In this document: positions 39,064 to 49,010 of the stretch, in pieces
Numbering within the stretch: position 1 is the stretch's first letter
Layout: each line of letters starts with the position of its first letter
Assembly (NCBI GenBank): GCA_947462335.1
Contig: OX381704.1
Span: 25,629,955-25,693,954 of the forward strand
Direction of reading: 5' to 3'
DNA from: Harmothoe impar
Taxonomy: Eukaryota; Annelida; Polychaeta; Phyllodocida; Polynoidae
DNA: 64,000 bases
Notes under the pieces: model-generated
Told to the model about the DNA's origin: nothing
Database searches by the model: none
What the model saw: only the letters and a program-made list of their open reading frames with translations
Translations under genes and position numbers: made by a program

Positions 39064-39345
39064 TCTACATTATACGGCTGTCTCGTATCTAAAAAAGGTG
39101 GGATGTTTCTTGTCTACTGTGGGGGTCTCTCTTGTCTACCGCATCAGACCTATAATGTTAGAAGGCTGTCTCGTATCTAAAAAAAGGTGGGATGTTTCTT
39201 GTCTACTGTGGGGGTCTCTCTTGTCTACCGCATCAGACGTATAATGTTATAAGGCTGTCTCGTATCTAAAAAAGGTGGGATGTTTCTTGTCTACTGTGGG
39301 GGTCTCTCTTGTCTACCGCATCAGACCTAGAAAGTAAACTATTAT
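39064..39345. repeat. 88-89-bp tandem repeat, about 3 copies
   Basis: GGCTGTCTCGTATCTAAAAA starts at 39076, 39164 and 39253. Each unit includes GGTGGGATGTTTCTTGTCTAC and TCTCTTGTCTACCGCATCAG, the latter related to the element's GTAGACACGA motif. Confidence 0.9.
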
Positions 39346-39602
39346 AAAACTGTCTGTCAGGGAGTGCTCATTTGGTATGGCCGGGGGGGGGGGGGGAGCA
39401 TGTGAGGGGGGGCATTTTTTTTAGGGGTATTGACAGGGGAGGGCCTTTTCTTTTTTACCCATTTTTTTTTGGGGGGGGGCCTTTTTTGCGGGGGTATTCC
39501 TAAACACCAATATTGTTTCTCATGCACTACTTGGGGGGGGGGGGGTGCACCGTATTTCATACAGGAAGGATAACATGGTGTCTTTTTTTCTGTTTAACAC
39601 AG

Positions 39603-41487
39603 ATGCCCAGGAAAAACCCTCAGTTGGAAGAGGTGAAGCAGGCCAACCGGGCGGACCACAGGAAGTGGTTAGAAAAGAACAAGCAGGAGTGGCCAGAGTT
39701 GCACAAGGCCAACAGGGCGGCTGCAAATGCTGTGAGTATAAAGGGGCCGTGGAGGCGGATGGGGGGGGGGGAGTGAGGGTGGAAATGGCAAGACAAGTAT
39801 GGAATGTAGGGTAAATGTGGGTGACGTGCTGAATGTTGAAAAATCCCCCCCCCCCGCGAAGGCACAACGTTTTCCTTGTTACACATTTTTCATTGGGTGT
39901 GCTGTATATATTTTTTTTTCTCTGATTATTTTTTTAACTTTTTTTTTTCAAACGCACACTAAGTAGTGGTAAAGGACAGAGCACTTGACATGTGAGGAAC
40001 CTTTGGGTAACATGGTCGGTATGTCACCGATGTTACCCACGTTTACCATACTGGAAAGGGGGTGGGGGGAAAGTATGTTCAAAAAAAATAAACAGATGAG
40101 TGTATTGTATGATTTGTCTTTCTTTCTTAAGAAATACGAGGCTACACGCCCCTACTCAGAACTGAAGGGAGAGAAGAAAGCACGCGTGCTGCTCTCCAAA
40201 AAGCTGAGTGCGGCCAAGGCAAGGGGGAAGCTCACAGAAGAAAAAGGTAAATTTCTTTGTTTTTCTCTATATATTTAGGGGCCGTGTACCCCTACACTGC
40301 ATGTAAGGAGTGTGGTGTGCCCAAAAAAAAAGGATTTGTCCCATATGTGGGTTACACTGCCTTACGTCAGGATGAATGTTGTCTACAGTATGGGGTGGAG
40401 AAAGCATGTATCATGTGCTCCACTCACCGGGGAGTAAATGGCAGGAGTGGGGGACTGTATTAAATGAAGCCTCAAAAAAAAGTATCTGTGTCCTGTGGCG
40501 CAGGGCCAGTGTGATGTGAAGTTGGCATACAAAATTACACTGACTGGGTAAATGGGAAGATATATGTTGTTTCAGCTCGGGAGATGAAGGAACAGTTCCT
40601 GCGCGATTTCCCAGGGGCGGTGCTGAAAGGCTACAACGATGCAACGGAGGAACAGTCCGAGCAATCAACGGAACAGGAAGTCCAAGCAGAAGAGCTGACA
40701 GGAGAGGAACAGTCTGAGGAATCTACGGAAGTGGAAGTGCAAGCAGGAAACGTGACAGGACAGGAGGCTGTACCGGGTGCCACTGAGGCACAGAACACAG
40801 AGGGAGAGGAAGCAGAACAGCAGACAGGAGAGGGTTTGGGTCAGCGACACACCGAACAGGCCGTGAACTCTCCTCCCACTGTACCTCAGCCCGAGGAAGA
40901 GGATGCCCCAGCTTACCGTATGGGAAGCCAGGTCTCTAGTCGGTGAGTAATTGAACATTTAGCATACGCCTATTGAAAAGTTTTAAAATTATTTTTTGGG
41001 CAAATCAATTTTCACACTACACACCGCTGAGCGCTGGTCTTTTATAATTGATACATAGTAATATGCGCCATACTATATACATGATATTCCCACCTAATGG
41101 CATTCCTTTTTTTGTTTTAAAACCCTATGTTAGGTACCAAAACTGTATAGGAAAGATATGTACGAAATGGCCCGTCTCGTGTCTACATGTATATATTAAA
41201 AGGAAATTTAACCTGAGCCAAAATGTGCTGTCTCATTCCCTGTACTTATGCTACAACTACAAAAAATATTTTTACACTATAGCAAATAAGTACCATCAGC
41301 CAGTTTCCTGGATTAAAATGGAGAATACATGAAATTTATTTCCCACAGAACCCGCAGCAACAAGAAAGAGAACAGCACTGGGTCCGCCTTCTGCACCCCC
41401 CCCCCCCGCACAGAAGATCAGACAGACTACAGAAGAAAAAATGTGTCAAATCCTTCCCCCTACCACTTAGTACAATGGCCCAAGTAG
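39603..41487 (+). CDS. Transposon protein 4: basic N-terminus, acidic Glu/Gln-rich C-terminus (249 aa, 4 exons)
   Basis: Family not recognised. Exons 39603-39731, 40132-40246, 40576-40942, 41349-41487 join at GT/AG and the 750-nt sum closes on TAG. The ATG directly follows an acceptor (AACACAG|ATG), so the 5'UTR probably has its own exon. Residues 1-110 are rich in Lys/Arg/Ala and likely helical (KQANRADHRKWLEKNKQEW, KKARVLLSKKLSAAKARGK). Residues about 111-200 are an acidic Glu/Gln/Thr repeat-like stretch. The last exon contains a run of 12 C (41396-41407); one base more or less changes the C-terminus, and with 13 the frame would run on to a TGA at 41589. Speculatively a chromatin- or DNA-associated accessory protein. 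Confidence 0.6.
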
Positions 41488-41491
41488 AGGA

Positions 41492-42695
41492 AAGAAATGC
41501 TGCAACACTGAAGAAGGCACCACGTTCACCCTCGCCCACTAAAAGCCCTGCCGCACGGTTCGCAAAAGGTCTCAAACTGTCCAAAATTTGAAGAAAGGGA
41601 TTTTTTTTTTCTCTACCTTATGTAGATAAATACATAAAAGAGAGAGAGAGACAAGTTAAGAAATAAAACGCCTTACTTTTTTATTTGACAGCATTGTGAT
41701 GATAAACAATCCGTTCAAGTCATGCGGCCTTATTTCAACGTTATACGGGTTAGGTATAAAATAATATACCGTGATGCCAAATTAAAAGACCAACTATGTC
41801 ATAGCGTGAAGAATATGTTACTGTCCAAAACATTACCATGGTATCATACATTTGTTATAGCATAAAAACTAAGTACCGGTATCCTGTGTCCTGTTTATTA
41901 CCCCTGTTCATTAAACTCGTATATGATGAAAACTAAGATCTTTCCTACTGTATGAAAACATACATGAACACACAATGATGTAAATACCATGCAAAAAGAT
42001 AATACAAATAACAAGAATACACTTAACATCTAGGAAACTCTATAGTACTCATTGCCAGTATACATATATGAGTGCATTTTTATGTAAAAGGGGGACCTAA
42101 TGTGAAGACATTCGTGCCATTCTTGGCGGGCTGACACTCAAGCGAAAAGGCTTTGTAGATAGGTCACTTTAGCATTTTTATGTATAATATTATACTCACA
42201 GCTATAGTACCAGATGTCCTAACTTTAAATAGTCACAGCGAGTGAAATACCCAGTAGAACACTACATGAGAATGGGAATGCATCACCCAAATACTGATGA
42301 TATCATAGAAAATCACAAACATGCTGTATATATTACCGCATTCAGACGCACAACATTAAAAAATATGACATATAGCCTCAAATAGACCGCCTGTGTAGTG
42401 GTTACCCAAGCCCGTTGCTGCAGCTCCCGGTGGGTGAGGGTCAGTGAGGCCCCCCCCCCCTGTGTCCTCTGCACCCCTGCGCCTTTTTGTACATGACACA
42501 CCTGGGATAAAACCAAACCCCTCTGAAATACCACATAAAGTTCCCAATCGTATCTGAATTGTCATTGTCATTACTGTATATGCATGTCTGAATGATATTC
42601 TTTCATCAAAATCAATAATATATGGATATACAATATGTTAGGTTTTTGGGCCGAGCTACTTAATAAAAGCGAACGCAATAAATTAACAAATTCTT
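41492..42695. other. Convergent intergenic gap between proteins 4 and 5
   Basis: About 1.2 kb without a supported gene. It holds the presumed 3'UTRs of both neighbours and one CCTGTTTATTA copy at about 41889. Confidence 0.5.
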
Positions 42696-45600
42696 CTATT
42701 TCCCCTCATTCTGCCTCTGTATCTTCATCATGACCGACAGTGCTGCTGTGCGCAGCATTTCCTCCTCCGCGTTCCGCGTTCTGTAAAGAAAATACACAAA
42801 CGGTTTGCACTAAAAATAAATAGAAATGAAAGGACAGGAAGATACTAAAGGAAAAGGATGACATTACATGGAAACAGGACTTGGTACAGGACACCACTTG
42901 AGATGTGCATCACGAATTACACTACATGTCTGCTACATTACATACTACATTTTCGGTATAGCAAAGCGTTAAAACAATACATACCGTGTGCCCACTGCCC
43001 CCTCCTCCTCAGAGCTGGTTGAGTTGTCCTGTTGACTTGGCACAAAGTCAGGGTCCGGGGTCCCCGGCTCTGAAACACAGGAAGAGGAGGACCCAGGACT
43101 GCTGGCTGTCATGGGGGTGTCGCGTTCCTCCTGCTCCGTGTCCCCCTCTTGCTGGTCGGTGTGACCCTGGCTCACAGGGCTGGTGGCAGTGGCCTGGGAC
43201 CCGCCCCCCTCCTGCTCGCTGTCCTCCTGTTCCTCCTGACTGTCACCCTCCGTGACAGGGCTGGTGGCAGTGACCGGGGACCCGCCCACCTCCTGATCGC
43301 TCTGCTCCTCGTCCTCCTGACAGTCACGCTGGGTGACAGGGCTGGTGGCAGTTGCCGGGGACCCGCCCCCCTCCTGCTCGCTGTCCGGCTCTCCCTCTGT
43401 TTTGAAAAAGGAAAGATCAAAAGTGTTTAGCGGATAATAAACAGGACACTGGATACCGGTACTGAAGGATGTCTACTGTCTACATTAAGCCCATTATATA
43501 CCGTACTACTTGTACAGTTTGTGATGGGAGGCATCTGTTGTGTGTAACTAGCATCAATAATAAACAGGACGGGCCATGCTCCTGGTATATTGAAGGATTA
43601 CTCTGGTCTACATACTACCGACAATAAACAGGACTACTGCTATACTGGGTGGAAAGAGGAATATATCGTGTCTATGCTTCCCCGAAAATAAACAGGACAC
43701 GCCATGCCGACGGTACAGGGAAGGATACCTGCTGTATTATTCCCGCCAAAAACTAACAGGACTACGCTAAACAGCATGGCCAACAGTGATATGGTAGTAC
43801 TAGTGAGTAGTGTACGTACCTTCAGCGCACTCCTGGCTAAAGAAGGTAGACAGGTCGGGACAGGGCCCGGGAAGAGGGGTGGAGTGAACAGCGGGGGAGT
43901 GCTGTTGTGCCACGTGTACCTCGGCTATAGATAAAATAAATTACATTGTAATGAGGGAAAGAAAAATTTTTTTGCTTTGTGAACAGGATGTGGGAGGTAG
44001 GGATTATATCTCATACACCATTCCTTTATCCAAAACTGTTTCCCACCCCGTATGTAGAGCGTGCAGAGAATTTTTTATATGATACTGATATATATAGGGA
44101 ATTTTGATTTTGTTCTGCCGTACTTACAGTGCAATGTCTGGAAAACCCCACCGTGTGAAGCTGATGGGATATCGTTGAAGGTGGGAGGGTTCTCCAGTGA
44201 CCACCGAGTGACAGGGCTGGTGGCAGTGGCCGGGGACCCGCCCCCCTCCTGCTCGCTCTGCTGCTCGTCCTCCTGACAGTCACGCTGGGTGACAGGGCTG
44301 GTGGCAGTTGCCGGGGACCCGCCCCCCTCCTGCTCGCTGTCCGGCTCTCCCTCTGTTTTGAAAAAGGAAAGATAAAAACTGTTACATATGTGGTGTACAT
44401 TTAGCCGATAATAAACAGGACACTGGATACCGGTACTGAAGGATGTCTCCTGTCTACATTAAGCCCATTATATACCGTACTACTTGTACAGTTTGTGATG
44501 GGAGGCATCTGTTGGGGGGACAACTGAACCATGTGATAAAGGTATAGCCCACCCGTGTTTAAATATGTATGCCTCCCTTGTTTACTCCTACCGTAAATCT
44601 ACCGGTATGTCTCCTGTGTACAAGGAAGTACATGGGTAAAGGATGCGTTACATGTGTACTGTATGATTTACTTTTCCCAACGTAGCGTGCACAGCGTAAT
44701 GACTGGAATATAGTAGAAACAATAAGGCTTACCTTGCTCAAGATCTGACGGGGTGGAGGGTCCTGCAATGCTCTGGACTTGCTGCGCCGCAGCCTCAGCC
44801 CGGTACTGCCTATGAAGCCTGTTGTTTAGATCCTGGGCGTGAGCCCACGCATCGGTCCCTGGTAGCGGCCGGTATTTCTGTGGATAAATAATGTACCAAA
44901 AAATAGGGTTAAATTGAATATATTGTAAAGGGAGTTAATTTCTTCCACTGGCATGAAACAAAAAATTATATGTATGCATTTGAAGTTGTTTCTTTCCCAG
45001 TTTAAACGTCACCTAAAGTCACCCAGGATATTGGCTCATTTGGGTTTAAAAAATATTTGGATGGGGGGACAGCCCTACTGTGTGGGTATGAGGGATAGGA
45101 TGCATAATTTACATATGAAAAAGCTTTGGTGAAAAAATGCTATAGCTTAAAAGGTTCCCCAAAGCGGGGTGTGTTTGGCACGTTTTAAACCTTTTGAATT
45201 TCTTCGTTGGCACACATTTTTTCATTTAATATCCCTCCATTCTCAAAATATGTTAAAAAATCATTATGATAAAGGATTGATATTAATAAAATTTGATTAT
45301 AACAATCTGTGTTATTCAAGTGTAATAGAAAGTTGCAGGGTATGTTGCAGCACATTTTTATATATCAGATAAAGTTGTCCACATTTTAAAACGAAAAGCC
45401 CCAAAGAAGAGATACAAACGCATTATAATAAGCATATATTTTTTTCTTGTTTCTTTAATATATACCAAAAAGGAGTGTAAATATCTTTAATTTTGTCGGA
45501 ACATATTTTCCTCATATATAATGTTACTGAAATGCCCACATGAAAATTGCCATAATGGTTGTACGTACTGCTGCCTGCTTTTTGTGGTATTCTTTGGCTT

Positions 45601-45805
45601 CTGCCGCTGCCGCCGGACCCTTTTTGAACTTCTTCGAGTAGTATCTTTTTGAATTGGCCCTGTGCCTTGTATCGTCATATATGATGCGGTCTGCGGGCAG
45701 AAGGTGCTGTGAGTGAGGTTTGACTCTGGCAACCCAGTCGTCCAGCTCTTGCTGGGTGCAGCCAGACTGCGGGGCAATTAACGGGGTTTCATATGGAAGA
45801 GACAT
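42696..45805 (-). CDS. Transposon protein 5: basic N-terminus and acidic Ser/Thr-Pro repeat protein (402 aa, 6 exons)
   Basis: Family not recognised. Minus-strand exons 45805-45569, 44877-44733, 44352-44128, 43924-43820, 43396-42985, 42780-42696; all GT/AG, 1209 nt, closing on TAG. The ATG directly follows an acceptor (TTTGCAG|ATG), as in protein 4. Residues 1-79 include a basic helical stretch (RHRANSKRYYSKKFKKG). Exon 2 starts with KYRPLPG at the same relative place where protein 4 has KYEATRPY. Exons 3 and 5 are duplicates encoding repeats of EQEGGGSPATATSPVT, an acidic, phosphorylatable low-complexity stretch. Motif copies (GATAATAAACAGG on plus) lie in its introns in the sense direction. 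Possibly a paralogous partner of protein 4, perhaps a cofactor of transposition or transcription (speculative). Confidence 0.65.
43330..43525. repeat. Duplicated exon-intron block, copy 1
   Basis: Nearly identical to 44285-44516. It covers the start of protein 5 exon 5, its splice acceptor and 120 bp of intron with GATAATAAACAGGACACTGG and a TACCGTACTACTTGTACAG tract. This duplication created the repeated exons 3 and 5. Confidence 0.9.
44285..44516. repeat. Duplicated exon-intron block, copy 2
   Basis: Partner of 43330-43525, covering protein 5 exon 3 and its upstream intron. Few differences, so the duplication is recent. Confidence 0.9.
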
Positions 45806-45854
45806 CTGCAATATGAAAATATTTGCGTCACATTGTGGAATATTCACATGATTC

Positions 45855-45945
45855 GTATGAGTGTCCTGTTTAATATTGCCATCCTGTTTATTATCACCAT
45901 CCTGTTTATTGTCGACGTCCTGTTTATTATCCACGAAGGCGTGCG
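45855..45945 (+). repeat. Four tandem CCTGTTTATTATC motifs upstream of protein 5
   Basis: TCCTGTTTAATATTGCCA, TCCTGTTTATTATCACCA, TCCTGTTTATTGTCGACG and TCCTGTTTATTATCCACG follow each other at 18-bp spacing. Here the motif is antisense to protein 5 and directed towards the TIR. Confidence 0.85.
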
Positions 45946-46512
45946 CTCGGAAAGTGGCCACACGATTAATTTAGAGCTAAGACATGCTTTGTACTTAATA
46001 CAGTAGATAGTAACGATGTAGTTGAGCCATATTCTACACTTTATCCGTTTGATTCTAGCTTATTTCATCTGTAATACAATAAAACAATGCAGAAAGACCG
46101 TACGTGAAGACTTACCTTGTTTTGACCGGAAGTAGAATAGGGATGTGTCGCCGCCTAGCGTGAAACGTTATGGTACGGAAATAAACCGCCAGATGGCAGC
46201 AGGTCGGCGCGGTATCGGGCGGTATGCGTTATTGCACGTATAATGCCTGCTCACTATACCGTCATGTATATTTAACGTGACAGAACACCGTACAATACAG
46301 TAAACATGAGACATTTCACATAGTATTGTATTACATAGCGTACAGTACAAGAAGGAGTATGAACAAATTGTGACTTACCGCGTGCTCTACTGCAGAAGGA
46401 ATGGCATACCCTGGGTATTGTTTAACTTGAGGACAGTGCGTTCGTTTAATATGAAGAAAAAGTAGTACCGCCCCCGGACCAATGGGAGGCTGTATAACAA
46501 AGTATACATGGC
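45946..46512 (-). promoter_or_regulatory. Right subterminal region, promoter/5'UTR of protein 5
   Basis: Non-coding interval between the protein 5 upstream motif cluster and the right TIR. Minus-strand donor-like GTAAGT sequences occur at about 46116 and 46375. CCAATGGG near 46480 and TTCATTGGTT near 27892 at the other end are possible CCAAT-type boxes. Confidence 0.4.
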
Positions 46513-46724
46513 GCAGGGCGGTATGGCGGAAATTGACAGTTGACAGCGCCAATTTTCGTACTTGACAGTTGACAGCAAGTTTTTTTCATGTTTTTCAAAA
46601 ATGAAAAAAAAAAATATTTGTGAAAAAAAATTAAATTTTTTTTTTTCGCCTGTTTTTTAAGGTGAATTTTTTTTTTTTTTTCATAACAGTGTTTTTTTGG
46701 GCGTGAGCCTTGTCGGCCACCGTA
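46513..46724. repeat. Right 212-bp terminal inverted repeat
   Basis: Reverse complement of 27643-27854, ending GCCTTGTCGGCCACCGTA, and followed by the target duplication CTATAT at 46725-46730. Confidence 0.93.
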
Positions 46725-46730
46725 CTATAT
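46725..46730. repeat. Right target-site duplication CTATAT
   Basis: Same hexamer as 27637-27642 on the other side of the transposon. Confidence 0.88.
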
Positions 46731-47260
46731 AGTATGCAGCTCTTATATGTCATTGAACATTGACAGATTTACTGTTCATTCATCTCAAAATGGCATGGCC
46801 TTAGACCCCTTAATTCGACATGGTGGCATGGGACATGCGACATTTCTTAAAATCAGTATGGCGACATGGATATTTCTTTAAATCGATATGACGACATGGC
46901 CATTTCTTAGAATCAGCATGGAACATGAAGACCCGCTCCCCTCCTCCATCAAGGGCTCTATTGCTAAATGTCAATTCCAGGTAGAGTGGAGAGCCCACAG
47001 TAAACATGGTATACTGGTCTGAAAATCACAAAAAGAGAAGTAGTAGAGAACTTTCGACTACTTTTAAAGTCCAGATGAATCTCCAGATAAGTACCATTAC
47101 TTGATTTCCAAGAAAGGCGCACTGAGTTGAGGACCAAGCCCTGCCGAGTTTTGTACACAAATGACGTCGTGGGTTCAGTGCGCCTTGAACATATCGTTGA
47201 GTGTCCTTGGCCTAGAAGTTTCGTTTTCCACAACGCATAGGTCCATGGTTGTAACACGAG
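46731..47260 (-). pseudogene. Exon-like DNA paralogous to 57283-57600, right of the transposon
   Basis: A minus-strand acceptor GTGATTTTCAG precedes DQYTMFTVGSPLYLELTFSN (from 47018). The copy at 57.4 kb has the same acceptor and DQYT start but then diverges and soon stops. The frame here runs on into three imperfect repeats of CTAAGAAATGGCCATGTCG that are not obviously coding. No protein family was recognised and no complete gene can be joined. Confidence 0.35.
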
Positions 47261-48280
47261 ACAGATGTCGACAGAAACAATAAGTGCATGCATTATCAGT
47301 ATTGTGTCCACTCCAGATGTTAAGAGACGCGTGGGCCCAATTTCGGATCCCTAGCTGGGCCTGGGGATTTCCTCAGCTCAAACTGATTAGCACTGCATAT
47401 ACTCTCCACTTGTGAGTGATTACATGACATTGTGTGCCCATAACAAAATTGGATGAGGCATTTATTGGTGGCTAAGTCAGTAAGTGGGTGGAGGGGCTTG
47501 GTAGTTTTTCCCAGACGGTAAGTGCTTTCCCCTCCCAATAGTAAGCTGGATAATACCCCCTCCTCCGAAAAAACAAACACACATAAAAACACAAAAAGAA
47601 ATGCTTTAAGGAACGCTGTATTGCCAAGATCGATTAGAGGCTGAAAATGTATTGCCAAATGGATCATGTAAGGGGCTATCCATAAAATATGTCATGCAAA
47701 TATCAGCCATTTTGATCCCGTGTTACGTTTTTCCCTTTACCTCCAATCTACAACCAAGCAGTTCAGTACTATAGTCCGTTCTTCATTAAAGGGACAGATT
47801 AAAGCTGCCATACTACCTCAGATATATAGAACGTTCACTTTCTGATTATTTAAAAAGGGTCTCCTTAGTGCAGTGTACTGGTAAGATCCCAATCAAATTT
47901 GTGGCTTTTAACTGTGCTAAATTCAAAGATAAAGATCAGAAAAAATAGAATGCTTCCAGCATTCTATTCAGCACTTAATTATATCAACAAGTTGGCGCCA
48001 TCTGCAGTGTTACACTAGGAAATAGTAGACTCTGTTGGTAAGATCAGCGATGCAAGACTTGCAGGTTACAGTCCACTCAGTGCTGCCACCTGATGTCATT
48101 TTTTAACACTAACTTATCAAAGCCCACCAGAATATAAATAGTAGCTGGAATAAGAGTCTTGTTTTGCACATATTAAGAATCTCTTGTCAAAATAAATGAC
48201 AGATTATAATAGGGAAAGGGTTATACAATCATCTGAGATACAAATGAAGATAATATAGGTTTGAGTGTGCCAAGTAGTAT
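47261..48280. other. Non-coding stretch
   Basis: No gene or clear repeat was recognised; the open frames are short and without family features. Confidence 0.4.
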
Positions 48281-48284
48281 AGCA

Positions 48285-49010
48285 GCTTTAAGTGGGAAAG
48301 GGTGGTCTGCGGTGTCCCACAAGGATCCATAGCCTACTGGGTGCTTTATCATTTTTGCTGTATGTGAATGATGTCGTAAAATGTGTAAAAAAAGAAAAGT
48401 AAATTCAAATTGTTGACGACACAGTTATTTATATAGCTAATCAGAATTTTGAACTAGCCCCTACAGCTATTGCAAGAGGACCTTGACTGTTACCTCACCT
48501 GGTGTCAGTAAAATCTATTTTCGGTTAATATCACCAAATCCAAATTGAGGATATTTGCAGCTAGTCGACGTAAGTTAAATTCCCTTGAAGCTTGACGATG
48601 AAAAGCTTCAAGTAGTCCCTACCTACAAGTATCTGGGTGTTATACTTGATCCACTTCTGTCTTAAAATCTTCATCTGAAATACATTTCTAAAACTGTTGC
48701 ATATAAAACCTACAAACGTTGTCAACTCTTTCTTGGTAATAATATAATAATCGAGCCACACGTATATTTAAAGCTACAATCTTACCTTATTTTCATTATG
48801 CGGATATTCTCTTCCTTACTTCTACTGATGTACACCTTAAACCACACCTTAAACTGATACTTTAACTAATCATAGAGATGTTAAGGCTAACTTGTTAAGG
48901 GATAGAAGATTATGCTTACCTAGAACCTAGAAGTGCTCTAACCTATGATATATTCAATACTGAATCAAAAAATGAACTTTTGGCAATGATACCGTCAGAA
49001 GGATGGATGT
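48285..49010 (+). pseudogene. Decayed LINE reverse transcriptase (CR1/Jockey/L2-like)
   Basis: Pieces of RT domain follow in order on the plus strand but in shifting frames with stops: VVCGVPQGS (about 48307), LLYVNDVV, VDDTVIYIA (for F/YADD), QEDLDCYLTWCQ, SRRKLNSLE, then LDDEKLQVVPTYKYLGVILD (about 48591) and a degraded C-terminal part. The catalytic ADD appears as VDD in this reading. Clearly non-functional. Confidence 0.75.

Larger units (their letters stand above)
38468..39602. promoter_or_regulatory. Divergent promoter region between transposase and protein 4, with repeats
   Basis: Intergenic region between two divergently transcribed genes. It contains a palindrome of the element's motif (38543-38570), further motif copies at about 38583 and 38626, GTAGACACGA motifs at about 38712 and 38746, an 88-bp tandem repeat (39064-39345) and G-runs (39381-39395, 39469-39479, 39531-39545). 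Confidence 0.5.
27643..46724. mobile_element. 19-kb DDE DNA transposon, IS3EU-like, with five genes
   Basis: Length 19,082 bp. It is bounded by 212-bp near-perfect TIRs starting TACGGTGGCCGACAAGGC, with a 6-bp target duplication CTATAT. The order inside is a Cys/His protein (+), a protein kinase (+), the transposase (-), a basic/acidic protein (+) and an acidic repeat protein (-). Every gene splices at GT/AG sites into one closed frame and no coding frame is disrupted, so the copy is recent and possibly active. A DDE integrase-fold transposase, 6-bp TSD and TAY...RTA ends agree with my recollection of the IS3EU superfamily. Polinton/Maverick also has 6-bp duplications, but its TIRs start AG and no polymerase B, ATPase or capsid genes are seen here. 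Confidence 0.9.

Noticed and set aside
40257..40463. Cys-containing frame (YTACKECGVPKKKGF) in transposon protein 4 intron 2
   Set aside because: It lies between two exons that join in frame without it. An AG precedes it, but including it would require a downstream donor I could not find; it could be an alternative exon at most.
43149..43430. Plus-strand frames across the protein 5 repeats
   Set aside because: Antisense shadows of the SPATATSPVT-type repeat exons.
45524..45961. N-terminal extension of protein 5 with DNKQD repeats
   Set aside because: DNKQD is the translated antisense of the tandem CCTGTTTATTATC motif array; a splice acceptor directly precedes ATG 45805.
27643..46724. Polinton/Maverick or integrated virus
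   Set aside because: Length and 6-bp TSD fit, but TIRs start TACGG, not AG, and no DNA polymerase B, packaging ATPase, protease or capsid genes are present.
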